Source: Luteococcus sanguinis (GTDB lineage: Bacteria > Actinomycetota > Actinomycetes > Propionibacteriales > Propionibacteriaceae). Taken from it: a stretch of 64,000 nt of DNA. The stretch's first letter is position 1, and every line of letters starts with the position of its first letter. The translations under genes were made by a program, and so were the position numbers. Location: positions 162,582 to 226,581 of the forward strand of contig NZ_BAAAKI010000013.1 in assembly GCF_039527675.1 (NCBI RefSeq), written 5' to 3'. The notes below the pieces were generated by a model that ran no database searches, was not told the DNA's origin, and worked only from the letters and a program-made list of their open reading frames with translations. Of this stretch, positions 25,388-32,966 are shown piece after piece.

Positions 25388-27391
25388 TCACTCGGTCTGG
25401 GGCGTCGTCTTCGAGATCTGGATCAGGAAGTCGGTGTTGGACTGCGACTTGCGCATCTGCTTCAGCAGCATCTCCAGCCCCGCCTGGGAATCCATCCCCG
25501 ACAGGAGGCGACGCAGCTTCCAAATGATCGCCAGCTCCTCGCGTCCCACCAGGAGTTCCTCGCGGCGGGTGCCCGAGGCGACCACGTCGATGGCCGGGAA
25601 GACTCGCTTGTCGGCGAGGTCACGGCGCAGGCGAAGCTCCATGTTGCCCGTGCCCTTGAACTCCTCGAAGATGACCTCGTCCATGCGCGAACCGGTCTCC
25701 ACAAGGGCCGTCGCGAGGATGGTCAGCGAGCCACCGTCCTCGATGTTGCGGGCGGCGCCGAAGAACTTCTTCGGCGGGTAGAGCGCGGCCGAGTCGACAC
25801 CACCGGAGAGGATGCGACCCGAGGCGGGCGCGGCCAGGTTGTAGGCGCGGCCGAGGCGGGTGATGCCATCGAGCAGGATGACGACGTCGTGACCAAGCTC
25901 GACGAGGCGCTTGGCGCGCTCGATGGCCAGCTCCGCGACCGTGGTGTGGTCGTCGGCGGGGCGGTCGAAGGTGGAGGCGATGACTTCACCGTTGACCGAG
26001 CGCTGGAAGTCGGTGACCTCCTCGGGGCGCTCGTCCACGAGGACGACCATCAGGTGCACCTCGGGGTTGTTCGCGGTGATCGCGTTGGCGATGTTCTGCA
26101 TGACCATCGTCTTGCCGGCCTTGGGCGGGGACACGATCAGGCCACGCTGGCCCTTGCCGATCGGGCTGACGAGGTCGATGATGCGGCCGGTCATGTTGGC
26201 CGCACCCATCTCCAGGCGCAGACGCTCCTGCGGGTAGAGGGGCGTCAGCTTGTTGAAGTCGGGACGATCCTTGGCCTTGGCCGGGTCGTCGCCATTGATG
26301 GTGTCGAGGCGGACGAGCGGGTTGAACTTCTCCTTGCGCTCCCCCTCCTTGGCCTGGCGGATGGCACCGGTCACCACGTCGCCCTTGCGCAGCCCGTGCT
26401 TGCGCACCATGGCCAACGACACGTAGGCGTCGTTGGACCCGGGCAGGTAGCCGGAGGTGCGGACGAAGGCGTAGGAGTCCAGCACGTCCAGGATGCCGCC
26501 GATGTTGAGCAGCACGTCGTCCTCGGCGATCACGGGCTCGGCGTCGTTGTAGCGCTCCATGCCCGTGCTGCGATTGTTGTTCCCACGGCGGTTCTGGCGA
26601 TCACGCTGGCGGCGACGACGTCCACGACGGCCACCGGCCTCGTCGTCGTAGTCGCGCGAGGCACTGGGGTTGTTCGAGTTGCCCGCGTTGCCGCCGCCCG
26701 AGTTGTTGCCATTGCCAACGTGATTGCCAACGTTGTTGTTGCCGTTGCCAACGTGGTTGCCAGCGTTGTTGTTGCCGTTGCCGGCGGTGTTGTTGCCGCT
26801 GCCCGAGGTCGCGCTGCCGCCTGTGAAGCTCTGGTTGTTCACCGACTCGCGCTCGCGGTCTTTTCCGTGCTGCGCAGGCTGCTCGCCACCCTCGGACTGT
26901 TCGCCGCCGCGGTTGCGTCGACGGCGGCCCTGGTTGGACAGCTCCGCCAGACGCGCTCCCACCTCGTCGGCGACCTCGCCGCCCGAGGTGGTCGGCTGCA
27001 CCGGCTCGGACTCGCTGCGCTGCCCCTCGGAGGCCGCTGCCTCGGTACGGCCACCGCGCTGTTCACGCTCGCGGCGGGAACGGGTGCGCTGCTGGCCCTG
27101 CTCGTGCGCCGTCTCCTTGCGGGTCGAGTCCTCGCGGATGGTCTGGGCCGGACGCTCCTGCTGGGCTGGTGCCGCCCCAGCGGCGGACTCCTGGGCCGGC
27201 GCCCCAGCGGAACGACTGGCACGACGGCGCGAAGCGCTGGCATTCCCACCGCCCTGCTCACCTTGGATGGCAGCAATGAGGTCGGCCTTCTTCACCCCGG
27301 TGGTGCGGATGCCCATGGAGGACGCCAAGGTCTTCAGCTCGGGCAGGAGCATGCTGTTGACACTCTTGCCCGAGTTCTGCGATTCGGTCAC
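25388..27391 (-). CDS. rho: Transcription termination factor Rho with an Asn/Gly-rich insertion
   Basis: The 667-residue ATP-dependent RNA helicase ends transcription at Rho-dependent sites. The N-terminal SAP-like helix (LLPELKTLASSMGIRTTGVK) is followed by a long disordered insertion (about residues 45-280): first Arg/Gln/Glu-rich, then an Asn/Gly-rich stretch (about 183-247) with an 11-residue repeat NHVGNGNNNVG, then Arg-rich. The RNA-binding domain and ATPase core follow, with P-loop SPPKAGKT (about 425) and Q-loop region. The start is GTG at 27391 behind AAGGGA; actinobacterial Rho insertions are known to bind RNA. Confidence 0.96.
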   Translation of the reverse strand: MTESQNSGKSVNSMLLPELKTLASSMGIRTTGVKKADLIAAIQGEQGGGNASASRRRASRSAGAPAQESAAGAAPAQQERPAQTIREDSTRKETAHEQGQQRTRSRREREQRGGRTEAAASEGQRSESEPVQPTTSGGEVADEVGARLAELSNQGRRRRNRGGEQSEGGEQPAQHGKDRERESVNNQSFTGGSATSGSGNNTAGNGNNNAGNHVGNGNNNVGNHVGNGNNSGGGNAGNSNNPSASRDYDDEAGGRRGRRRRQRDRQNRRGNNNRSTGMERYNDAEPVIAEDDVLLNIGGILDVLDSYAFVRTSGYLPGSNDAYVSLAMVRKHGLRKGDVVTGAIRQAKEGERKEKFNPLVRLDTINGDDPAKAKDRPDFNKLTPLYPQERLRLEMGAANMTGRIIDLVSPIGKGQRGLIVSPPKAGKTMVMQNIANAITANNPEVHLMVVLVDERPEEVTDFQRSVNGEVIASTFDRPADDHTTVAELAIERAKRLVELGHDVVILLDGITRLGRAYNLAAPASGRILSGGVDSAALYPPKKFFGAARNIEDGGSLTILATALVETGSRMDEVIFEEFKGTGNMELRLRRDLADKRVFPAIDVVASGTRREELLVGREELAIIWKLRRLLSGMDSQAGLEMLLKQMRKSQSNTDFLIQISKTTPQTE
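26650..26845. repeat. Tandem repeats encoding the Asn/Gly-rich tract of Rho
   Basis: On the plus strand the region is built from GTTGTTGTTGCC and GCCAACGTG-type units, with a 33-base unit encoding NHVGNGNNNVG about twice plus partial copies. The GTT/GCC bias differs sharply from the rest of the gene. Confidence 0.75.
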
Positions 27392-27702
27392 GTGGTTCCC
27401 TTCGGTTCCGGCGTGGGTGTGCACATGTTCGTGCGGGCCGCCGGTGGATGCTGGCTTTCAGGTCGTGATCTGGCGGGGCAAGTTTGCCCTCGGCGCCAGT
27501 TCGCGGTGGGGGTTGGCGGTGTCCGGACGTCCATCCGTCGGTCTCGCCGATGGGAACCTGACCTGTGAGGTACCCGGAGCGGGTGGTGACCGCGCTCACT
27601 GCCAACGATAGCACCCACCCTGGCCACCCCGGGCACCGGTCCGGCCGCCAGGCGAGCCCCGACGAGTTGGGCGACGCCAGCTGACGGCGCCGGGTGCCGC
27701 GC
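27392..27702. other. 311-base region between rho and thrB
   Basis: It holds no plausible gene. On the minus strand it is the rho leader, long enough for Rho autoregulation. The only clear element is a CRP-like box at 27586-27599. I found no promoter with both -35 and -10, and no strong thrB terminator. Confidence 0.6.
27586..27599. promoter_or_regulatory. CRP/GlxR-like box upstream of rho
   Basis: GTGACCGCGCTCAC fits the GTGA-N6-TCAC core of cAMP-receptor-type sites, about 195 bases before the rho start. The outer T and A of the full consensus are absent, so this is tentative. Confidence 0.3.
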
Positions 27703-28632
27703 TCAGCCTTGGCTGCCGCGTACCTCCAGGAGCTCGACGCCACAACCGAGCGCGACCGGGTGGGCCACGAAACCGTCCTGCGATACGCCCTCGGCCAGGG
27801 CGAGCTGGTCTGGGGTACCGAGCGCGAGCACGGTCGGTCCGGCCCCGGAGATGACCGCCGCCACGCCCACGGCTCTCAGGGCCGCGACAAGGTCGGCGGA
27901 GGGGCGCATCATCTCGGCACGGTAGGGCTGGTGGAGCAGGTCGTCCGTGGCCTCCAGCAGTCGGGCGGGGTCGGTGGTCAGGGCATGGACGAGCAGCGCC
28001 GAGCGGGTCGCCTGGCGCACCGCGTCCAGCCGGGGGACGTCATCCGGCAGCACCTTTCGGGCGCCCGAGGTGAGCACCTCGAAGGTCGGGACCAACGCGA
28101 TCGCACGCAACCCGGATGCCGGCGTCAGCTCCACGACCTCCACCACCGGGGCTGCGTCCAGGTCGTCGGGCATCCAGGCCAGCACCGCTCCCCCGTGCAC
28201 GGCAGCGGTCGCGTTGTCAGGGTGGCCCTCGGCCTGCGATGACAACCGGTCCACCCAGCCAAGGTCAAGACGCCGGTCTGGACGCGCGAGGCCCCAGGCC
28301 AGGGCCAGACCCGCGACGATCGCAGCCGCGGAAGAGCCCAAGCCGCGCGAGTGGGGAATCGTGTTGTGGGCGCGCAGGACGAGCCCAGCCACTCCATCGC
28401 CGAGGTCGGCCAGACCATCCACAAGGCTGGCCAGGACGAGGTGACGCTCGTCCCGTGGGACCTGTTCGGCGCCCTCTCCGGACAGCTCGAAGACCAGACC
28501 ACCGTCGGTGGCCTCGGCCTCGAGCTCGTCGTACCAGTCGAGCGCCAGGCCCATGCAGTCGAATCCGGACCCGAGGTTGGCGCTGGTCGCGGGCACCCGG
28601 ACGCGCGCGATGCGCCCAGCGGGGATGACCAC
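27703..28632 (-). CDS. thrB: Homoserine kinase
   Basis: This 309-residue GHMP kinase phosphorylates homoserine for threonine synthesis. Motif 1 (VPATSANLGSGFD), motif 2 (HSRGLGSSAAAIVAGLAL) and motif 3 (AAVISGAGPTVLAL) are all present. The start is GTG at 28632, one base after the hom stop, with GAAGG 8 bases upstream inside hom. No threonine synthase gene lies in the window. Confidence 0.95.
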   Translation of the reverse strand: MVIPAGRIARVRVPATSANLGSGFDCMGLALDWYDELEAEATDGGLVFELSGEGAEQVPRDERHLVLASLVDGLADLGDGVAGLVLRAHNTIPHSRGLGSSAAAIVAGLALAWGLARPDRRLDLGWVDRLSSQAEGHPDNATAAVHGGAVLAWMPDDLDAAPVVEVVELTPASGLRAIALVPTFEVLTSGARKVLPDDVPRLDAVRQATRSALLVHALTTDPARLLEATDDLLHQPYRAEMMRPSADLVAALRAVGVAAVISGAGPTVLALGTPDQLALAEGVSQDGFVAHPVALGCGVELLEVRGSQG

Positions 28633-28633
28633 C

Positions 28634-29959
28634 TCAGTTGCCTTCGACGCGCAGCACGCGGACCTGGCCGTGGATGAAGCTGCGCAGGCCGAGCTCGTCG
28701 ACGCATGCCTGGACGTCGGCCTCATTGGCCTGGTGGGTGGTCACCTGGATGGTGGCCGTCGGGTGGTCCGTGGAGGCACCCAGTTCCTGGTCGACCGTCT
28801 GGAGCGAGACACCGTGCTCGGCGAAGCAGCTTGCCACCGCGGCGAGCACGCCGGGCTCGTCGGCCACCTCGGCACTCACCGCATAGCGCGTGTGCACGTC
28901 ACCCATGGAGGCGATCGGACGGTGGGCGTAGACATTGTGCCCACGGGCCGCGACGCCGCGGACGCGGTTGCGTCCGACCGTGACCAGGTCTCCCATCACG
29001 GCGGACGCGGTGGGGGCACCTCCAGCGCCGGGGCCCAGGAACATCAGGCGGCCGGCCTCACGGGACTCGACGAAGACGGCGTTGTACGCGCCCGACACCG
29101 AGGCGAGCGGGTGGGAGTTGGGCACCATGGCGGGGTGCACGCGCACACTCACCTTCCCGTCCGGAAGGCTGCTGGCGATGGCGAGCAGCTTCACGACGCA
29201 GCCATTGACCCGCGCCTGTCGGATGTCCTGGGCGGCGATCCGGGTGATGCCCTCGCGGTAGACGTCCGCGGCCCGCACCCGGGTGTGAAAGGCCAGGGAG
29301 GCCAGGATCGCAGCCTTGGCGGCGGCGTCGTAGCCCTCGACGTCGGCTGTCGGATCGGCCTCGGCATAGCCAAGGGCCTGCGCCTCGGCGAGGGTCTCGT
29401 CGAAGTCAGCGCCGGTGGTGCACATCTTGTCCAGGATGTAGTTCGTGGTGCCGTTGACGATGCCCATCACGGTGATGATCTCGTCGCCGACCAAAGACTC
29501 GCGCAGCGGACGGACGATCGGTATTGCGCCCGCCACTGCCGCCTCGTAGTAGAGATCGACCCCTGCCTTGTCGGCGGCCTGGGAGAGGGTGTCGGCGTCA
29601 GCGGCCAGTAGTGCCTTGTTCGCGGTGACGACCGAGGCTCCGCTCTCGATGGCGGCCAGCACCAGGGGGCGCACCTCCTCGATCCCACCGATCAGCTCGA
29701 CGACGACGTCGAGGTCACCGCGGGTGACCAGGCCCAGGGCGTCGGTGGTGAACAGCTGGGGGTCGATCCCGTCGCGCTGCTTGATGGCATCCCGCACGGC
29801 GATGCCCACCAGCTCGATGGGACGTCCGATCCGCTCCCGCAGGTCATCGCCGGACTGGGTGATGAGGCGGGCGACCTGCGTCCCGACCGTCCCACAGCCC
29901 AGCATGGCCACCTTCAACGGGGCGAGCTCGGGCGGGCTGGACGTGCTGGTCTGGTTCAT
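28634..29959 (-). CDS. hom: Homoserine dehydrogenase
   Basis: The 441-residue enzyme reduces aspartate semialdehyde to homoserine for threonine and methionine. The NAD(P) loop is VAMLGCGTVGTQVA; the catalytic segment includes GIVNGTTNYILDKM and YAEADPTADVEGYDAAAK. The C-terminus is an ACT domain (TRYAVSAEVADEPGVLAAVA), expected to give threonine feedback control. ATG at 29959 with GGAAGG 5 bases upstream is better supported than the ATG 18 bases earlier. Confidence 0.96.
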   Translation of the reverse strand: MNQTSTSSPPELAPLKVAMLGCGTVGTQVARLITQSGDDLRERIGRPIELVGIAVRDAIKQRDGIDPQLFTTDALGLVTRGDLDVVVELIGGIEEVRPLVLAAIESGASVVTANKALLAADADTLSQAADKAGVDLYYEAAVAGAIPIVRPLRESLVGDEIITVMGIVNGTTNYILDKMCTTGADFDETLAEAQALGYAEADPTADVEGYDAAAKAAILASLAFHTRVRAADVYREGITRIAAQDIRQARVNGCVVKLLAIASSLPDGKVSVRVHPAMVPNSHPLASVSGAYNAVFVESREAGRLMFLGPGAGGAPTASAVMGDLVTVGRNRVRGVAARGHNVYAHRPIASMGDVHTRYAVSAEVADEPGVLAAVASCFAEHGVSLQTVDQELGASTDHPTATIQVTTHQANEADVQACVDELGLRSFIHGQVRVLRVEGN

Positions 29960-30111
29960 GGACGCCTTCCTGGGCATGCTGCTGTCACTTCGCCGGCCGC
30001 AGAGCCGACGATCAGGGCAAAGCCTGTCAGATGCGCGGGAAGCGAGGCGCCGTGATCCAGCGAACGGACGCGAGCTCGGTACCGTCGCGCTGGCACGACC
30101 GGGAAACCTGC

Positions 30112-30117
30112 TAGCCT
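30112..30117 (+). promoter_or_regulatory. Candidate -10 for tRNA-Arg
   Basis: TAGCCT lies 26 bases before the tRNA. A CTGGCA 16 bases upstream is a weak -35 candidate. Confidence 0.35.
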
Positions 30118-30143
30118 GTTCCACGCCCTGCCGAGCAGGGCAG

Positions 30144-30215
30144 GCCCCCGTAGCTCAGGGGATAGAGCACCGCCCTCCGGAGGCGGGAGCGCAGGTTCGA
30201 ATCCTGCCGGGGGCG
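30144..30215 (+). tRNA. tRNA-Arg (anticodon CCG)
   Basis: A full cloverleaf can be drawn: acceptor GCCCCCG/CGGGGGC, D stem GCTC/GAGC, anticodon stem CCGCC/GGCGG with loop CTCCGGA, T stem GCAGG/CCTGC with loop TTCGAAT, discriminator G. The anticodon CCG reads CGG. CCA is not encoded. Confidence 0.97.
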
Positions 30216-30261
30216 CCCAGTCGCCCGAACAGGCCGCCCGAGAAAGCCACAGCGAGGTCTC

Positions 30262-31596
30262 GTGACGAATCCCACCCCTTCAACCGGATCTCGTCGGGCG
30301 GGCAGGTCCGGCGCCCCGGATTTCACGTGGCGGGGTTGGTGGCAGTCCGATCGGCTCAATGACGCCCGCCTGTTGCGCCGGGTGTGGCTGATCGGCCACG
30401 CGCTCCTGCTGGCCCAGTGGGTGCTGATGCGTTTCACGCTCGGCGACACGCGCTACTACTTCGACAACATCTCCCGGATGGGCGAACTCGGCCCCCGCCG
30501 GACGATGGTGGAGTACCCCACCCCGGTGCTCTGGTTCCTGAAGCTGCCCGACCTGGTCAGCTTCGGGCAGCGCTGGGTCTACGTCCTGGTCTTCTTCCTG
30601 ATGATGATGGCCCTGGATGCCGCCTTCACCCGCTCACTGTGGCTGCTCGGCGGTCGCAACCGGGGCAAGGCGGTGCTGTTCTGGAGCGTCTTCATCCCCC
30701 TGATCGGCACCACCGCCTACCTGCGCTTCGACATCGTCACTGCCGTGCTGGCTGGCTGGGCGCTGATCGAGCTGGCACGTCGTCGTCCCGGCGTCGCGGG
30801 CATGCTCGTCGGAGCCGGTGCCGCCATCAAGTTGTGGCCCGCCCTGTTGTGGCCCGCACTGCTCAACCGGCCGGACGACAAGGGGTCCGCGGGACGCGCA
30901 ACGCTCGGGATCTTCGGCTTCGGTGGCGTGCTGGCGTTGGTCAGCCTGGCCTGGGCCGGGTGGGACCGGCTGTTGTCGCCGCTGACCTGGCAGGGTGAGC
31001 GCGGCCTGCAGATCGAGTCGCTGTGGGCGACGGTGCCGATGGTGTTGCGGGTCTTCCATCCCGAGCGCTACCTGGTCGCGGTCAGCCCCTTCAACGCGTG
31101 GGAGGTCTCCGGACCGACCACCGACCTCTTCCTGAAGGGCGCGAGCCTCGCCTTCGCCGTCGGCCTGCTGGCCGCCGTCGCGGCCTACCTGTGGTGGATC
31201 CGTCGCGGCCACGGACGTCTGGTCGAGGCAGCCGCGATGATGCTGCTGGTGATCCTGGTGATGATCGTCACCAACAAGACCTTCTCGCCGCAGTACATCA
31301 TCTGGCTCGGTGGGCCCCTGGCCGCCGCCTGGGCGATGGCGAGCGAGAACCCGGTTGGATCGGTGCGTGCTGCGCGCGACGAGCACGAGATCGCCGTGGT
31401 CAGCGAGTTGACCTTCCTGGCCACCTTGCTGACCCAGCTCGTCTACCCGTTGACCTATGCGGCCCTGGTGCAGCACCGTCCCGGGCTGGTGCTCGCCACC
31501 ATCGTGCTGGCCGCGCGCAACCTCGTCCTGCTGTGGCTGTTCATCCGGGTGACCCGTTGGATCTGGAGTTTCCTGCGGACGGACGGTCGCGCATGA
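30262..31596 (+). CDS. Polytopic GT-C glycosyltransferase (DUF2029/GT87 family), first of a tandem pair
   Basis: The 444-residue protein has about ten hydrophobic segments. The first external loop contains GDTRYYFDN and MVEYPTPVLWFLKLPD, and a later loop NKTFSPQYIIW; these are typical of GT-C mannosyl/arabinosyl-type transferases that use polyprenyl-phosphate sugars at the outer membrane face. The acceptor cannot be told. The start is a GTG with GAGG 4 bases upstream. It overlaps the second copy by 4 bases (ATGA); the pair shares motifs and order, consistent with tandem duplication. Confidence 0.82.
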   Translation: MTNPTPSTGSRRAGRSGAPDFTWRGWWQSDRLNDARLLRRVWLIGHALLLAQWVLMRFTLGDTRYYFDNISRMGELGPRRTMVEYPTPVLWFLKLPDLVSFGQRWVYVLVFFLMMMALDAAFTRSLWLLGGRNRGKAVLFWSVFIPLIGTTAYLRFDIVTAVLAGWALIELARRRPGVAGMLVGAGAAIKLWPALLWPALLNRPDDKGSAGRATLGIFGFGGVLALVSLAWAGWDRLLSPLTWQGERGLQIESLWATVPMVLRVFHPERYLVAVSPFNAWEVSGPTTDLFLKGASLAFAVGLLAAVAAYLWWIRRGHGRLVEAAAMMLLVILVMIVTNKTFSPQYIIWLGGPLAAAWAMASENPVGSVRAARDEHEIAVVSELTFLATLLTQLVYPLTYAALVQHRPGLVLATIVLAARNLVLLWLFIRVTRWIWSFLRTDGRA

Positions 31597-32894
31597 GCGC
31601 TGCCCGCCATCCGGATGAGGTCGACCTCGTCGCGCTCGGCGCCAGGTTGCTGCACTCGGGCTGGGTGTGGATCGCGGCGTGGCTGTTCAGCCGTGCAGTG
31701 ATGTTGCGCGAGTGGGGCTTGCACTACGACTACATCGCCAATGACGTGCGCTACTACTACTTCCAGCTCGCCCAGGGTGACCCGCACGTCGTGCTGCGCG
31801 AGTACCCCTTGCCGGTGCTGTGGTTCTTGGACCTATTGCGCTTCCCCGCGGCCGAGGACGTCAACCTCTACATCATCACCTTCGCCTTGACGATGGCTCT
31901 GCTCGATGCCGGCTTCGTCTACTGGCTGTGGCGGTCACACTCCCATGTAGCGGCGATCTCCTGGATGGTCTTCGGCTTCGCCATGGGTCCGCTGGTCTGG
32001 TTCCGCTATGACATGCTGCCGGGCGTGATCGTCGGGGCCGCCGTGCTGTTCATCGCCCGCCGTCCGAGGGTCAGTGGCGCCCTGGTTGCCGTCGGCGCCG
32101 GCATCAAGCTGTGGCCCGCACTGCTGGTCGCTCCCCTGCTTGGACGCGACCAGGCATCCGTGCGCCGTACGACCTCCTTTGCCGCGACCGGTCTGGCGTT
32201 GGCCCTGCTGGCGCTGGCGGATGCCGGTGCCGTGCGGCTGGTGTCACCGCTGTCATGGCAGGCGGAGCGCGGGCTGCAGATCGAGTCCGTCTGGGCCACA
32301 CCGCTGATGTGGCAGCGTGCCTTCGGAACCAACCCGCAGGTGCTGGTGGAGATGAGTCGCTTCAACGCCTACGAGCTCTTCGGCCCGGGCGTGGGGGGCT
32401 ACCAACTGGCCGCCTCCATCGCGATGGTCATCGCGGTCATCTTCTGCGTGATCGTTGCCGTGGCGGCCCTGGCGCGGACCCACGTCCCGGCCCACGAACG
32501 AGCCCAGGCCTGCGCCGCGATCGTCTCCATGATGCTCGTGGCCAACAAGACGCTCAGCCCCCAGTACCTGATCTGGTACGGCGCGGTGTGCTCCGCGTGG
32601 CTGGCCCTCAGCCCCCGCACGCACCGGCTGCGCGCCATGACCAGCTGCGGCGCGGGCCTGGTGGTGGCTGCGGCCACGCAGTACGTCTACCCGGTCGCCT
32701 ACGGCGGCTTGATCACGAACCCTGTAGGCGAAGTGGGCGTGACGGTCGTCCTTGCGCTGCGCAACCTGCTCCTGACCGTGGTCTGCCTCACGCAGGCGCT
32801 CTGGGTGGTGGGTGACATGGCCGGGGGGCTTCGCCCAGCAGCGCGCCGCTGGGGGCGCACGGTTGAAAGTACCGATAGCATTCCCCCTGGGTAG
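31593..32894 (+). CDS. Polytopic GT-C glycosyltransferase (DUF2029/GT87 family), second of a tandem pair
   Basis: This 433-residue paralogue of the preceding gene shares NDVRYYYFQ, LREYPLPVLWFLDLLRF, GAGIKLWPALL, QAERGLQIESVWATP and NKTLSPQYLIWYG at matching positions. It should act on the same or a consecutive step, adding sugars to a lipid or wall polymer from a polyprenyl-phosphate donor. It is translationally coupled to the first copy. The C-terminus is short and basic. Confidence 0.82.
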   Translation: MSAARHPDEVDLVALGARLLHSGWVWIAAWLFSRAVMLREWGLHYDYIANDVRYYYFQLAQGDPHVVLREYPLPVLWFLDLLRFPAAEDVNLYIITFALTMALLDAGFVYWLWRSHSHVAAISWMVFGFAMGPLVWFRYDMLPGVIVGAAVLFIARRPRVSGALVAVGAGIKLWPALLVAPLLGRDQASVRRTTSFAATGLALALLALADAGAVRLVSPLSWQAERGLQIESVWATPLMWQRAFGTNPQVLVEMSRFNAYELFGPGVGGYQLAASIAMVIAVIFCVIVAVAALARTHVPAHERAQACAAIVSMMLVANKTLSPQYLIWYGAVCSAWLALSPRTHRLRAMTSCGAGLVVAAATQYVYPVAYGGLITNPVGEVGVTVVLALRNLLLTVVCLTQALWVVGDMAGGLRPAARRWGRTVESTDSIPPG

Positions 32895-32940
32895 GCACAG
32901 GAGCCTGCCACAGGCCCACACAATCCGGGAAAGAGGCGAT

Positions 32941-32956
32941 GGTGGCCGCGGCCACC
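32941..32956. promoter_or_regulatory. 16-bp perfect palindrome in the kgd leader
   Basis: GGTGGCCGCGGCCACC equals its own complement and ends 10 bases before the kgd ATG. The nearest purine-rich ribosome-binding sequence (AAGAGG, 32931-32936) lies on its far side. It may be an operator or fold into a hairpin that brings that sequence close to the start. Confidence 0.5.
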
Positions 32957-32966
32957 GGTTACAACA

